A stretch of DNA of 64,000 nt from Dromaius novaehollandiae (Eukaryota > Chordata > Aves > Casuariiformes > Dromaiidae): NCBI RefSeq assembly GCF_036370855.1, contig NC_088112.1, forward strand, positions 17,104,469-17,168,468. Reading direction: 5' to 3'. The notes under the pieces were generated by a model. It was not told where the DNA came from and did not search any database. It saw nothing but the letters and a program-made list of their open reading frames with translations. This document shows, in pieces, positions 36,181 through 46,530 of the stretch. Position 1 is the first letter of the stretch. Every line of letters starts with the position of its first letter. A program made the position numbers and the translations under genes.

Positions 36181-37970
36181 AGGTTAGCTCTGAAATGCTG
36201 GGGGGCCTATGCAGGGCATCCCATTCAGTACCATTCCCTGTTGGTGCGATGCAAAACTTTAAGTACAGAATATCAGGCAGGTGCAAATACGAACATCCCA
36301 TCCGCGTTGTGCAGAAACGCAGGATTTTCATGTTTCCAAAGGTGCGAGGGAAGTTTTGCAGCCTGCACCAATTGCTGGAGGTGCATGCTGCTCCGGGAAG
36401 GTGACCCGTGGCTTTTGCCCTGAATTAAAGCATTAGCACATTAGCACATCTGATGCAAGCACCGTGCTATAAAATTCAGCTTGTGTTTCTACCCATCATT
36501 TGGAAGCACTTGTAGCAGAATAAAACAAGCTGTCACGCTGTTCAAGCATGGGGGTGTGTAAAACAAACAGGAAACGAAGTCACCGTTCCACTTAAAGCAG
36601 CCCTGGGAGGGACTGAGGGTGGCCTGATCCCCGACGGGCCAACTCCAGGGCTCTTCGGAGGGCTGGATAAAATCAGCCATAACTCCGGGTTATGTTTTAC
36701 ATCTAGAAGCAATGCACATTTCCTCTTTTTAATTTTTGTTACAGCCTGCAGACCCGGGGATTGCCATCAGGATGCATTCAGCAGAAGGCCCTAATTTCTG
36801 AAACGAGCCCGGGATCTCCAGCCCCAACCGTTCAAAGACCACGGGAGCAGCTCAAAAGCACGGCCTCTCTCTGTTTGCTCACCATCGGCAGGTTGCGTCT
36901 CTGCAGGCCACGGTTTAAACTTTGCACTGTAAAAGCACCAAGAAGGTTCAGACCTTACTTTTCAAACAGAGTAAACACCAAAACTGAAGCGGGAGGGAGG
37001 GAGTTCAAAAATAAATGTGAACTTTGTAGGTCCGAGAGAAAAATCGTAACTGCTGGCAATTTTGTGTAGTCCCACATTTTTCCAGCAGAGCCCAAGGTTT
37101 TCAACATGCAATGCTAGTATAAAGCTCAGTCATTTCTTCAGACTTTCATAAGACAAAGCATAAAAGTGGAAATTATACGAAGCTTTATCCTAGGGGAAGA
37201 GTGTAATTAAGTGTCCTGAGGAAATTATTCATGTTACTCTTTTCTCTTCCGCTGCAGATAAACCCGCATCCCAAGTGACAGGAGCATTTTGCACATCTGA
37301 AAACAAATCCTGAACGTCCCATGCGCTAAAATGTGTCACGCTATTTCAGTGAACTCTTTGATGCCTTTCCCCCTGGCAGCTAGTGCTGTCGGCTGCCTCC
37401 AGAGCTTTTCCCATTAATCCCTGTGAACTTCTTGCTGGTTCCCAGGCTCCCAAATTCGGGCCTGTGCCAGGCATGGGACCCTCTGGACATGGCCCTGGGA
37501 CACGGAGCACTCACTCGCTCCCGGCCGGGCTCCGATAAACCTCCTGCGCCGTCCGACGGGCTCCCTCTGCCGATGCGTTTTAGTGATTTCCTAAAGACGC
37601 AGGAGGGGCCGATGCAAGAGCTGCAGATGCCGTTTGCCTCCTAAAATCCAGGCCCGAAGGCTGCAGCTGGGGCCGGGAAGTCTGCCGAGGGTATTTCTAA
37701 GCCTGATTTCTCCTGCCCTGCGCCCTGATCGGCAGCTCAAGGCTCTCGGCCCCGAACACCGGGTGCCTCGGGGGAGCAGGGCTGGCCGCTTCTGCCGGCG
37801 GTGCTCACCTGCCACCGATTTTGCCTCAATAAACGTTAGATGCTGTTTCCTTAACTAAAACAAAAGGTTTTTGCAAAAATGTCAGCGAAAACGCAGTGCA
37901 AAGCTGCAGCGAGCAGGGCAGCGGGGCGGCACGGCGCCCGCGGGCTCCATCCTGCACACGCCCTCGTACG
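36180..37970. other. Divergent intergenic stretch, no gene seen
   Basis: Unique sequence between the two CpG blocks. Several short open frames exist, but none resembles a protein I know. A short direct repeat (GCATTAGCACATTAGCACATC) lies near 36430. Confidence 0.5.
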
Positions 37971-37977
37971 TGGGGCT

Positions 37978-38530
37978 GCAGGTGCATGCACACACACACA
38001 CGCACGCACGCACGCCGCACACCCGGACGTGCATGGCGGTGCGTGCACGAGGACACCCACCCGTGGGCCTGCGCACCCCTCGCCACGGTGCTGCAGGCAC
38101 ACCTCGGTCCCAGGGCCCGTGCGCACAGCCCGACACATGGAGAGGCAGGCAGGCACCCCGCACGCGCACGGGCACCCGTGCGCACACACTCGCAGACGTA
38201 CGGGTGAGCACACACCCCTGTGGAGCCATGCACATGCGGGGACACACACACAGACCCAGGCACACACACATGCATGCACACGTGCACACACACATGCACA
38301 TGCACACCCACCCACACCCCACTACACAGCCATCCACATACACACAAACTACAGTCACATACACAACCACAGACACACGTGTGCAAGCAGTCACACACAC
38401 ACATGCATACATTTATGCACTCACACACACGCATGCACACCCAATCACACACCCAGTCACACACACCCACACCATCACACACAGTCACACTCACCCACAC
38501 TCGCCCAGGCACACGCACACCCCTCCCACC
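37978..38530 (+). repeat. CA-rich low-complexity tract
   Basis: About 550 bases of irregular CACACA / CACGCAC / CATGCAC alternating purine-pyrimidine sequence, ending in CACACGCACACC just before the MGAT4B GC-box array. Long open frames on both strands (His/Thr-rich or Cys/Val-rich) come from the dinucleotide bias and are not genes. Alternating CA/CG runs favour Z-DNA. Confidence 0.92.
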
Positions 38531-38594
38531 GCCCCCCGTCGCCCGCAGCGCCCCAGACTCCCACACGGGAGCGCTGTCGCCCCGCGGCACCTCC

Positions 38595-38850
38595 CCCGGC
38601 CCCCGCCCCGCCCCTCAGCTCCGGCCCCGCCCCTCAGCCCCGGCCCCGCCCCGCCCCTCAACCCCGGTCCCGCCCCATCCCTCAGCCCCGGCCCCGCCCC
38701 TCAACCCCGGCCCCGCCCCGCCCCTCAGCCACGGCCCCGCCCCTCAGCCACGGCCCCGCCCCTCTGCCCCGCCCCTCTGCCCCGGCTCCGCCCCACCCCT
38801 CGGCTCCGCCCCTCGACCCCGCCCCGCCCCCGCCCCGCCCCGCCCGCCCG
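38595..38850 (+). repeat. MGAT4B: GC-box minisatellite in the MGAT4B promoter
   Basis: Tandem units of about 13-20 bases related to GGCCCCGCCCCTCAGCCACG, with at least a dozen copies. Nearly every copy contains a CCCCGCCCC SP/KLF box. It ends about 155 bases before the start codon, so it is probably core promoter as well as repeat. Confidence 0.88.
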
Positions 38851-39004
38851 CCCGGCGCGGCGCGGCCCGGCGCGGAGCGGAGCGGCGCGGCTCGCTGCAT
38901 GCGGGCGTCGCGCCCCGCTCCGCGCTCGCCGGGGCCCCCGGGGCCGCCCAGGCCGCGCCGCGCCGCGCCCGGGACATGCGGCCGCCCCCGCCGCCGAGGA
39001 GGCG

Positions 39005-39101
39005 ATGAGGCTCCGCAGCGGCACGGCGCTCACGCTGCTGCTCGGCTGCCTCTGCGCCCTGCTCTCGCTCTCCTGGTACGGCGCCTTCGGCGGGCACAAA
39101 G
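39005..39101 (+). CDS. MGAT4B: MGAT4B (GnT-IVb) first coding exon; gene continues beyond the window
   Basis: Encodes MRLRSGTALTLLLGCLCALL, then SLSWYGAFGGHK, ending mid-codon before GTAAGG. Human MGAT4B begins MRLRNGTFLTLLLFCLCAFL, then SLSWYAALSGQKG, with the same exon end as far as I recall. The segment is a short basic cytoplasmic tail followed by a hydrophobic signal anchor (about 9-25), typical of a type II Golgi glycosyltransferase. The enzyme adds a beta-1,4-linked GlcNAc to the alpha-1,3 mannose arm of N-glycans. MGAT4A shares the motif, but the LLLxCLCAxLSLSWY wording and the SQSTM1 neighbour point to MGAT4B. No later exon (for example one encoding a YQREFLAL motif) was found in the window. 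Confidence 0.9.
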
Positions 39102-39279
39102 GTAAGGTGGGCCGGGCCGGGCCGGGCCGCTCCGCTCCCGCCGCCTCTGCGGCGGCTGCGCCGGCGCCGCGGACCCCCCCCCGCTCGGCACCCCCAGACC
39201 CGGGAGAGGCCGGGCCCGGCGGGGACCGCGGCACCGGTGGGCCGGGCCGGGCCGGGGGGAGCCGGACCTCGCGGGACCC

Positions 39280-39735
39280 CGAGCTGGCAGGGTCCCGCAG
39301 GATCCTCACCCGCGGGAGCCGGGGGGCCCAGGCCGGGGAGGACCCCGTGGGACCCGGTGGGATCCTGACCCTGCAGGAGCCGGGGGGATCCTGACCTGGG
39401 AGGATCCGGGGGGATCCTGACCCTGCAGGAGCCTGGGGGAGCTGGAGGGATCCTCACCTGGGAGGATCCAGGGGGACCCGGTGCGATCTTGACATGGAAG
39501 GATCCCATAGGATTCTGACCCTGGGGGAGCTTGGGGGATCCTGACCTGAAAGGATCCAGTGGGACCCTGTCAGATCCTGACTCCATGGGACCCCCTGGGA
39601 TCCTGTGTGACTCTGACACAGTAGGATCACACCAGACTCCATGGGATCCTGTCCTGGAGGGCCCCAACAGGACACGGGTCCTGCCCTGGAAGGATCCCGT
39701 GGGATCCCGCGGGACCTGTGGGACCCCGGCCCCCG
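39280..39735 (+). repeat. GGATCC-rich diverged minisatellite
   Basis: Repeated blocks such as GGGGGATCCTGACCTGGGA and GGATCCAGTGGGACCCTGT recur about a dozen times with variable spacing near 20-40 bases. Copies near 39300-39480 are the most alike; later ones are degenerate. Confidence 0.85.
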
Positions 39736-40079
39736 CAGGGTGCAGGTGCTGCGGTGTGGCCCCAGGGAGGAGCGTGGGGTGCCAGACCTGCCTGAGCTGC
39801 CGGCGGGCTGGGGAGCGGGGCGGCCGCGGATGCCTGGCGCAGGTGCACCTCATCCGGGCAGAGACCTCCTCGGCTTCCTCCTTCGGGGTGCCCTTCTGCC
39901 CCTCTCCCTCCCCCCGGGTTTGCAGCAGAAATCTCTGCAGGACACAGGAGCCACGCGGTTTAAATGCTCACGGAGGAGTTGCGACTCCAGCACTTCCGAG
40001 GAGCCCTCGGGTGCTGGGGAGGTTTCCGAGGCAGCGGGGGGTGAGCGGAGAGCTGGGTTTTCGGAGTGGGGCCGCTGTC

Positions 40080-40125
40080 GCAGGTGGTCTCGAAGGCAGT
40101 GCCCCCCCCCCCCCCCGCAAGCAGC
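40080..40125 (+). repeat. Poly-C run
   Basis: A run of C at about 40104-40117 within GC-rich intron sequence. G-quadruplex potential on the opposite strand. Confidence 0.6.
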
Positions 40126-40499
40126 TCCAGCGCCTGCGGGCAGGGCCCGGGTGCCCATAGCTCACCCACGCGTGGGGCCGGTCCTTCGGCGCGAGGACTC
40201 AGCATCGCTGCTTAAAAACATGCTGGTTCTGCCTCGAGTTCAGCCGTGAGCCCAGGATTCGGGCCCTGCCCCGGTTTGATCGCGGGAGAGTCCCAGCACA
40301 GACGTCCCTGAGGTGCTCACCTCTAGTTTCTCCTGACAGTGTAATAGTCCCTCTTCCCCATCCTGTCACCCGCTGAAGCAATGCAGCAGATTTACGCTGG
40401 CCTGGAGGAAGGATTGTGGTCGTTGCTTCTGAACGGCATCTGGGTCTGTCGTGGGTGTTGGTGCGCAGACCTCGTGTGCCGGTGTTAGTTACTCGACCC

Positions 40500-40880
40500 T
40501 GCCAGTTCCTGCAGTTTTAGACGCCGTTAAAGCCGGGCTCTCTGCCCGTCTGGCCCTCGCCCCCCTCCTCCCGCTCGCCGTTTAGCCGACCCTCCCCTGC
40601 CGCCCCGCGAAGCGCCCGCCGTGGCTCGCTCTGCCGCCGTGGCCCCGCGGCGCTCGGGGAGCCGGGCAGCCCTGGCAGGGGGTTTCTGGCCCCCCCCGTG
40701 GCTGCCGAGGTGCGTGTCAGCTCGGCTCCTCCCCGGCCGCAGGGCAGGGGCACCGCGGGGCTGCCGCGTCCCCTGGCTCGTGCCCCCGGCCACCGCCGGG
40801 GAGCTCCTCCGGGCCTCGGCGCTGAAGGTCGGCCGCTTTGGCTCCTGTGCCTTGCTCATGAGCTGGAAGGTTTTCCTGCC
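40500..40880. promoter_or_regulatory. GC/CpG-rich patch inside MGAT4B intron 1
   Basis: CG-dense segment (GCCGCCCCGCGAAGCGCCCG and surroundings) about 1.5 kb downstream of exon 1, separated from the main island by less GC-rich DNA. It could be an intronic enhancer or alternative promoter. No exon could be supported. Confidence 0.35.
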
Positions 40881-41569
40881 GCATCACCGACACGGTTTAA
40901 ATCCCGTTATAGCTGCCTCCCCGCAGAGGTTTGGATAACGGGGGTTTTGCATTGGTTTAGTGCAGGAGCATCTCCAGCTGTCTGAACGGTCAGCCTTTGC
41001 TGTTGGCGTTGTAGCTGGACAACATGTTTGCACAACCAGCTTTCGTTGTATGTGCTTTCAACCAGCAAGGCTAGACCTTGGGGAAGGTACGCACAGGCAG
41101 AGAGAGAGCCTGTATGTACAGGAGAGCCGCTCGCGCTCGCTGCTGGCCCGTTGTTCTGTTTGCAGCTCCCCCGAAGAAGCAAACCCCATGTGCGGTGTTA
41201 CATGGGCTCTGAGCAGTAAGGCCTGTTTTCTGGAGTGGGGTGGCCCACATAAAAAGGCTTACTTAAAAAGTGACTGCAGAAAACAGATTATTCTCAAACC
41301 TTTATTTAAGGGATCATCCATGGCTGGACCACGTTATCCTTTGACTCGCTTTTGTTTCCTAAGAAGTAGCTTTTTTTCCCTTTGCGCATTTAAGTGTCAA
41401 AATAATAACCTTGGGGGAACAACTGTCTCGGTCCTTTTTGGTAGGACCATCCCTAGGATATATATTTTGCTCTGACAGCAACAACAGGTTACAAATAACA
41501 TGGGTCAGCCTGTGTCAACACAGCAGGTTTCCTGCTATTATGGTCATTTACGTATCATGCCGTCATTTA

Positions 41570-42960
41570 ATACAGAGCTGGAGAAGACCTTGAGAGGTCA
41601 TTCAGTCCATCTCCTGCCCCTACGCAGGATCAGTGATACCTAAGCCCTTCCTGACAGATGTTTATCGTGTTCATTCTTAAAAACCTCAAATGACAGAGAT
41701 GCCTAAGCTCCCCTGACAATCTATTTAACATTAAACAGCCCTGCCATTAGATTTTTTTTTAAATGTAAACTGAAATTTCTTTTCCTTCAGCTTGGTTTCA
41801 TGAGTGCTCTTTTTTTATTTATTGGACACATGTAGAGAAGTTCATTCTTTCCGTCTTTGCAGGACCTTGTTAGATATTTGGAAATTACTACCGTGTCTCT
41901 TCTTAGTCCTTGCTACTGTAGTTTGAACCATGCTAGTTCCTTTCATCATACCTTTTAGGTCATGTGTTCTTGGCCTGTGGTTGTTCTTGTGACTCTTTTC
42001 TCGTCTATCATCTTTCTTGGAGAGTGATGCTTAACGCAGGAAACAGAACATAATTTGCTGCCTTGCCGCTCAGGAGAGTGAGGGATTGCTTCATGTCTCT
42101 TATATACAATGATCTTGTTTGTGCATCCCAGTGTGTTTATGTTTTACTTTTGCCGTAGGTGACTCATGTTCAATTCCTTTTATCCCTTCTGTGCTTCTTC
42201 TTTTTCCTTGCTTTTCATTTCTCCATCTTATATTTGTCCAGTTAATCATTCTTACGGAAACGCATTACCTCACACTTGTTGAATTGCATATGTTTTTCTT
42301 CAGGCTTTTTCTCCTGAAGTGTCGGGATTGTTTCAAATTCTGATCCTTTCCTCCCGCGTCTTGCAGTCCCTCTCAGCTTGGTGTAGCCTTCACATTTAAT
42401 CAGCATGTTCTCTGTGCCATCAGCTAAGTCGTGAAGAAAAACACCGAACAATATCAGGTCTGGGGCAGGTTCCCGTGGCAGCCGGTTCAATAAGGGCCTC
42501 CCAGTCTGTGCTCAAAAGGCAATGACCAATTCACCGACAGTTTTCCCAGCACTGGTGTACCCACCTTGTGATAGTTTAGTCCAGACTGTGTTGAGCTTCA
42601 CGTGAGACAGGATCAGAGGCCTCTCTAAAAGCAGGGCAAGACATCTGCGTCTGCTCTCCTACCTATGAGTCATATTACGGGGTCACAAGAGAAGATAAGA
42701 TAGATTTGATGTGATTTGTTCTTGATAAACAAAGGTTAGGTCTTGCTTAACTGCTCGTTGTCTTCTAAGTGCTTCAATTGGAGTTAAGCTGATTATTCGA
42801 TGATTTCCTGGATCCTCATCATCCCCATCCCTTTATTTTTGTAAGACAGGCTTTGTGTTTGCCAGTCTTCTGTAGCATCATCTGTCCCCATGAGTAACTG
42901 GAAGCAATTCCCAGCGATCTCTAGCTGTTTGTGTTGTTGCATTCTGGTGAAGGCTGGGAT
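41570..42960 (-). mobile_element. Ancient CR1/L3-type LINE fragment, antisense
   Basis: On the minus strand, translation near 42490-42242 gives DLILFGVFLHDLADGTENML, then IKCEGYTKLRGTA. This matches the CR1 reverse-transcriptase block GPVLFNIFINDLDDGTECTL, then IKFADDTKLGGTA, with the catalytic ADD region eroded. Further on come the antisense signatures of the N-terminal RT part (GATTTGTTCTTGATAAACAA, 42713-42732) and, at the low-coordinate end, the 3' UTR block GACCTTGAGAGGTCATTCAG (41587 onward). The order is collinear over about 1.4 kb. It is heavily decayed and probably predates the bird radiation. Confidence 0.8.
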
Positions 42961-44552
42961 GTTGTCCCAAATTGCCTCAGATGGGGGATAAAATGATTTT
43001 AAAACATGTGTAAGGCATCGCAGAGCCCGCTTGCCTTTGTCTTCCCACTCTCAGTTGGGAGGACAACACAATTAAATGAAAGAAAATAAAACAGGTCAAA
43101 CCAGCTGTAGAGCTGCTTTTCTGTAACCAATTCCGTGTTTATGTACCTGCTAATGGTGTTTTGCTGTGATGTGGCTATTAGTAAAGCTTTGACCTCTTGG
43201 TGTGCAAAAACAAATGCTCTCTAGATCCAGTTATGAATGAGAGCTGAAACAGTCTGCTGGAGTGAAAGGAGAAGGGCAGTCTCCAATAACACAAACCAAA
43301 CTGCTAATGTATGAAAGCATTAAAAATCAGCAAGAATTTCAGAGTGGTGCAGGGTGCTGAGGCTGCCAGGTGGGATTTGGCGAGGCGCGTGGAGGTCTAA
43401 GGGTGTGTGTTCATCCTCCACTCTTCTTCCCCACACCACAAGCCCTCCAGAAGCTGGGCAGGAGGAGTGGCTGGGACTTCGCCTGATTCCTTGTTATTCT
43501 AGCATGGAGTTTGGCTCCCCGATCCTACGGTTGATGTCGTGCAATTGCAGTGACTGGTGGGTGTCTGTCTTGCAGCGAGAGCTTAATTTGCTCTCTTCGT
43601 TGGTTTTAGGTTTAAGCACAATTTAACTTTCAACAAACAACCTCCTTGAAAGAAACTCCCCTGTAACCTGTGACCATCAGCTGGGACTGTAGGATTCAGT
43701 TTTGGGAAGTGCCCTGTGGTCAGATCATTAATCCTCTGGGAAGGCGTAAGGAAGCATTGGCAAGTTGAGTCGCTGGCATGCAGTAGGTGGTGATTATAAG
43801 GGATGTTTTACTGAGGGCTCAGTAAAAATAAGCAGCTTTTATAACTTTAGATAGTCACATGAGCAGATGAGATGAGAGGGGACAAATTTAAACTGCTTGC
43901 TATTAATTTTTTTTCTTTCAAGTGATGAAAATTGTTCAGCTCTCCTCCGTAATGTTGGACCTCATCTTGACGGACCGACCTGTCACATACCTTGTCTCCA
44001 TCCCTTTGCAACCCTTCCCTTTTCCCTGGCTTTCCGTTGCAGCCTACCCTAGAAGCCATAAATGCAGCAGGATTTTTTTTCGTTGTTTTCTTTAGGTGTT
44101 TTATGTCATTTTGATTCTTTTTTTTTGAATTGAAGAGGAAATTCTACATCTTGACAGTAGATGAGACCAGCTGTCTTGTAGGAAGCCCCAACTGCTCATT
44201 CAGTTTACCCTTTCTTGCTTGGCGCGTGAGCCACAGCGCCAAGGAGCTCGGCTCGAGCTGTCTGCCATCAGCATCTGCGCTTGTGCAGCTCCGACAGCTG
44301 CGGTGCATGAACGACTGAACGTCAAATTGGGATAAAGCCCTTGTGCATGAGGAGGAAAACATGAATTTTTTTAGGAGACCCTTGACATACTGCTCTGTAG
44401 TGAAGGAAACGTTGCCTGTTGAGGTTGGGTCTTTAACCTCCAGGGTTCAACTCCATAGCTTAGAAAGGCTCCGTACCCAAGTTTCCCGTGCGGACTTCTT
44501 TGGCAATTTTTTTCCTCAAATTTTAACGGTTTAGTTATCCAGTGCCAGTCAG

Positions 44553-44592
44553 CTCTATGTCTAGTTCTAGCTCTATGTCTAGTTCCACCATA
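44553..44592 (+). repeat. Short tandem duplication (about 20 bp, two copies)
   Basis: AGCTCTATGTCTAGTTC occurs twice in succession. Confidence 0.75.
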
Positions 44593-46384
44593 AAGCTTAA
44601 GTTGCAGCCATCTCTATACATGTAGATTTGCCCGGGAAGTTCAGATGCTCCACATACAGTGATTTAAAACCAGTAACATCAGTTTTTATCGTGCAGTACT
44701 TTGGATGCTCATATCACGGGAATTGTTCTTCCCGTGGGAGTTGTGAAAGTGTTTGAAAATAGATATACACAACTCGGTTAAGGACACACTGTTCACATAC
44801 TGCGGGAGTATCTCGGCGCTGCTCTGAGCCTGTGGTCTTTCTCTCTCGCCTTGGCTAGACCTTAGACAAAGAAGCGTCAAATTTTGGGAGGCAGAACGAA
44901 ACTTAACGTCATTTTTGTTCGTTCCAGCCGCAAGCGCTGCTTCAGTTAGTAGCTGGAGCGAAGGCAGTAATAGCGCTGAGTCAGAAGAAGTGAGTGCGTG
45001 GGGGGAAAACAAAATTCGGCTTGAGCAATGTCATGTGTAAAGGTAGGTAACTGGAAACCGGCTGGGTGGTGAACAGGGATGAAGGAGAAAAGCCTGTATT
45101 TGTCAGTGCTCTCCGCCTTGCGTCTAAAGCTCTCTTTACTGTCTTAATTTTCCCTTGAAGCATGACTGTAAAACGCTGCCTTCCAGGGTTTGTCTGAAGT
45201 AGAGTGGAGGATTTCATTCCTGATCCCAGCTTTCAAGAGCTAGAGCCGAGGGTCTTCCTCTGGCTCGCCAACGTGGCAGGGAAAACGGGAGGCAACGAGA
45301 GTTTCTCACGAGGGCGGCTGGTAACGGGATACGGGGGTATTTATTACCGCTTGGCACAGGGCGCTAGCTCCAGTGCAAACACTGCTCTGATTCCCCTCGC
45401 AGCCGGCTCGCAGCTGGCCGGGCTCGGACAGCATCTCCGTAAAGAAGCGGTGCTTACTTGGTGGTGCAGGAGGAGGTGGCATCGCACCCGCGCTCCGGGC
45501 TGCGCGCTGGGTGAGCCGGTGGGTTGCTGGGTGTCTTTTGTGGGAACTAGACTCGGGTACAGCGTCAGGCCTGGAGGGAAGCTTCTCTGGATGAGTTTAC
45601 AAAGTCATATTGTGTAGTGCATAAAAACCGTGAACACTAATCCTCTCGAAGCAGCAGAGGCGAAGCTTATGATACTGCTAAGTAAGGGCTGCATCTCCTG
45701 TTGCAGTACCAGGAGTTCTGCTCCCTTTTCGGTCCTCTTACCCAGTTCCCATGTCCAACAGCTTCCTCCTGAGGCCTGGGACGCTGGCTGCCGCTGCCGT
45801 GCCGTCAAGCGTTGCGAATAAAAGCCCTGCTCGAAGCTGGGGTGTCTCGCCGCGCCGAGGTCCGACCCTGCGCCCACGTGGAGCGTTTAGCGGTGGGAGT
45901 GAGGACGGCGGCTCCAACGAGCACTTCTGATGTCTGAGGAAGTGCCGGTGGGGCTGGGCTAAGGAGCTGTAGCGTTTAGAAGCCTGCCATTAAAATGCAT
46001 GAGAAATAGGATGTGCGCGAGCATTTCTGAGAGCCTTGACTTGGTCTTTGTGGTGCGTCGGGTGTAATTGGTGGCTGGAATGCAGCAGCGTTTGCAAAAT
46101 TATCTTGCGTATGATTTGACCAAATTCATCCCGAGAGCGAGTGACACTGTGCAGTCTGTTGATATGCATTTATCAGAATAAATCTTTCATTGTCTGGAGT
46201 CGACAGTATTTCTGTTTCTATTTCTTTGTAGCTTTTGTTAGGTTCTTAAGCTGTGCTTTTGATCTGTGCTTCGTGTGCACGTTTTCAGATGCCCTCGCTG
46301 CTCCAACTATAGCTGTGTGATGGACTTTCTGTTACCAGGAGAGGACGAGGATATTCCCATAACTAGAAGAGTGTTCCGGGGCTC

Positions 46385-46530
46385 TTAGGAGACCTGGAGT
46401 CAGGTCCTTGCTTTGCTGCATCTCTCACGATTTTGGGAAAGTCGCTCAGCTGGTTTTACACCTCAGCTCCCCTCTGCTTTAGAGGGGTAGTGACATTTCT
46501 CGTCACAAGGCTTTGGAGGACAGCTGTGCT
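46385..46530 (-). repeat. MIR/CORE-SINE-like relic, antisense
   Basis: The + strand reads GACCTGGAGTCAGGTCCTTG, TTTTGGGAAAGTCGCTCAGC and ACACCTCAGCTCCCCTCTGC, then TAGAGGGGTAGTGACA. This follows the antisense MIR order (cctggctctgcc...gggcaagtcactta...cctcagtttcctcatctgt...). Diverged. Confidence 0.55.

Larger units (their letters stand above)
38530..39280 (+). promoter_or_regulatory. MGAT4B: CpG-island promoter of MGAT4B
   Basis: Extremely GC-rich region from the GC-box array through exon 1, TATA-less. The 5' UTR is GC-rich and in frame with the coding region for a long distance without stops, so the start is chosen by homology and not by an upstream stop. Confidence 0.75.

Noticed and set aside
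35462-36187. 241-codon open frame in the divergent CpG block
   Set aside because: Stop codons are rare in such GC-rich DNA. The product is Arg/Pro/Ser-rich without any recognisable motif, and the frames overlap on both strands.
37826-39394. Long His/Thr-rich and Cys/Val-rich open frames between SQSTM1 and MGAT4B
   Set aside because: Generated by the CA dinucleotide tract and the GC-box array. No family resemblance and no splice logic except the genuine MGAT4B exon 1 at their end.
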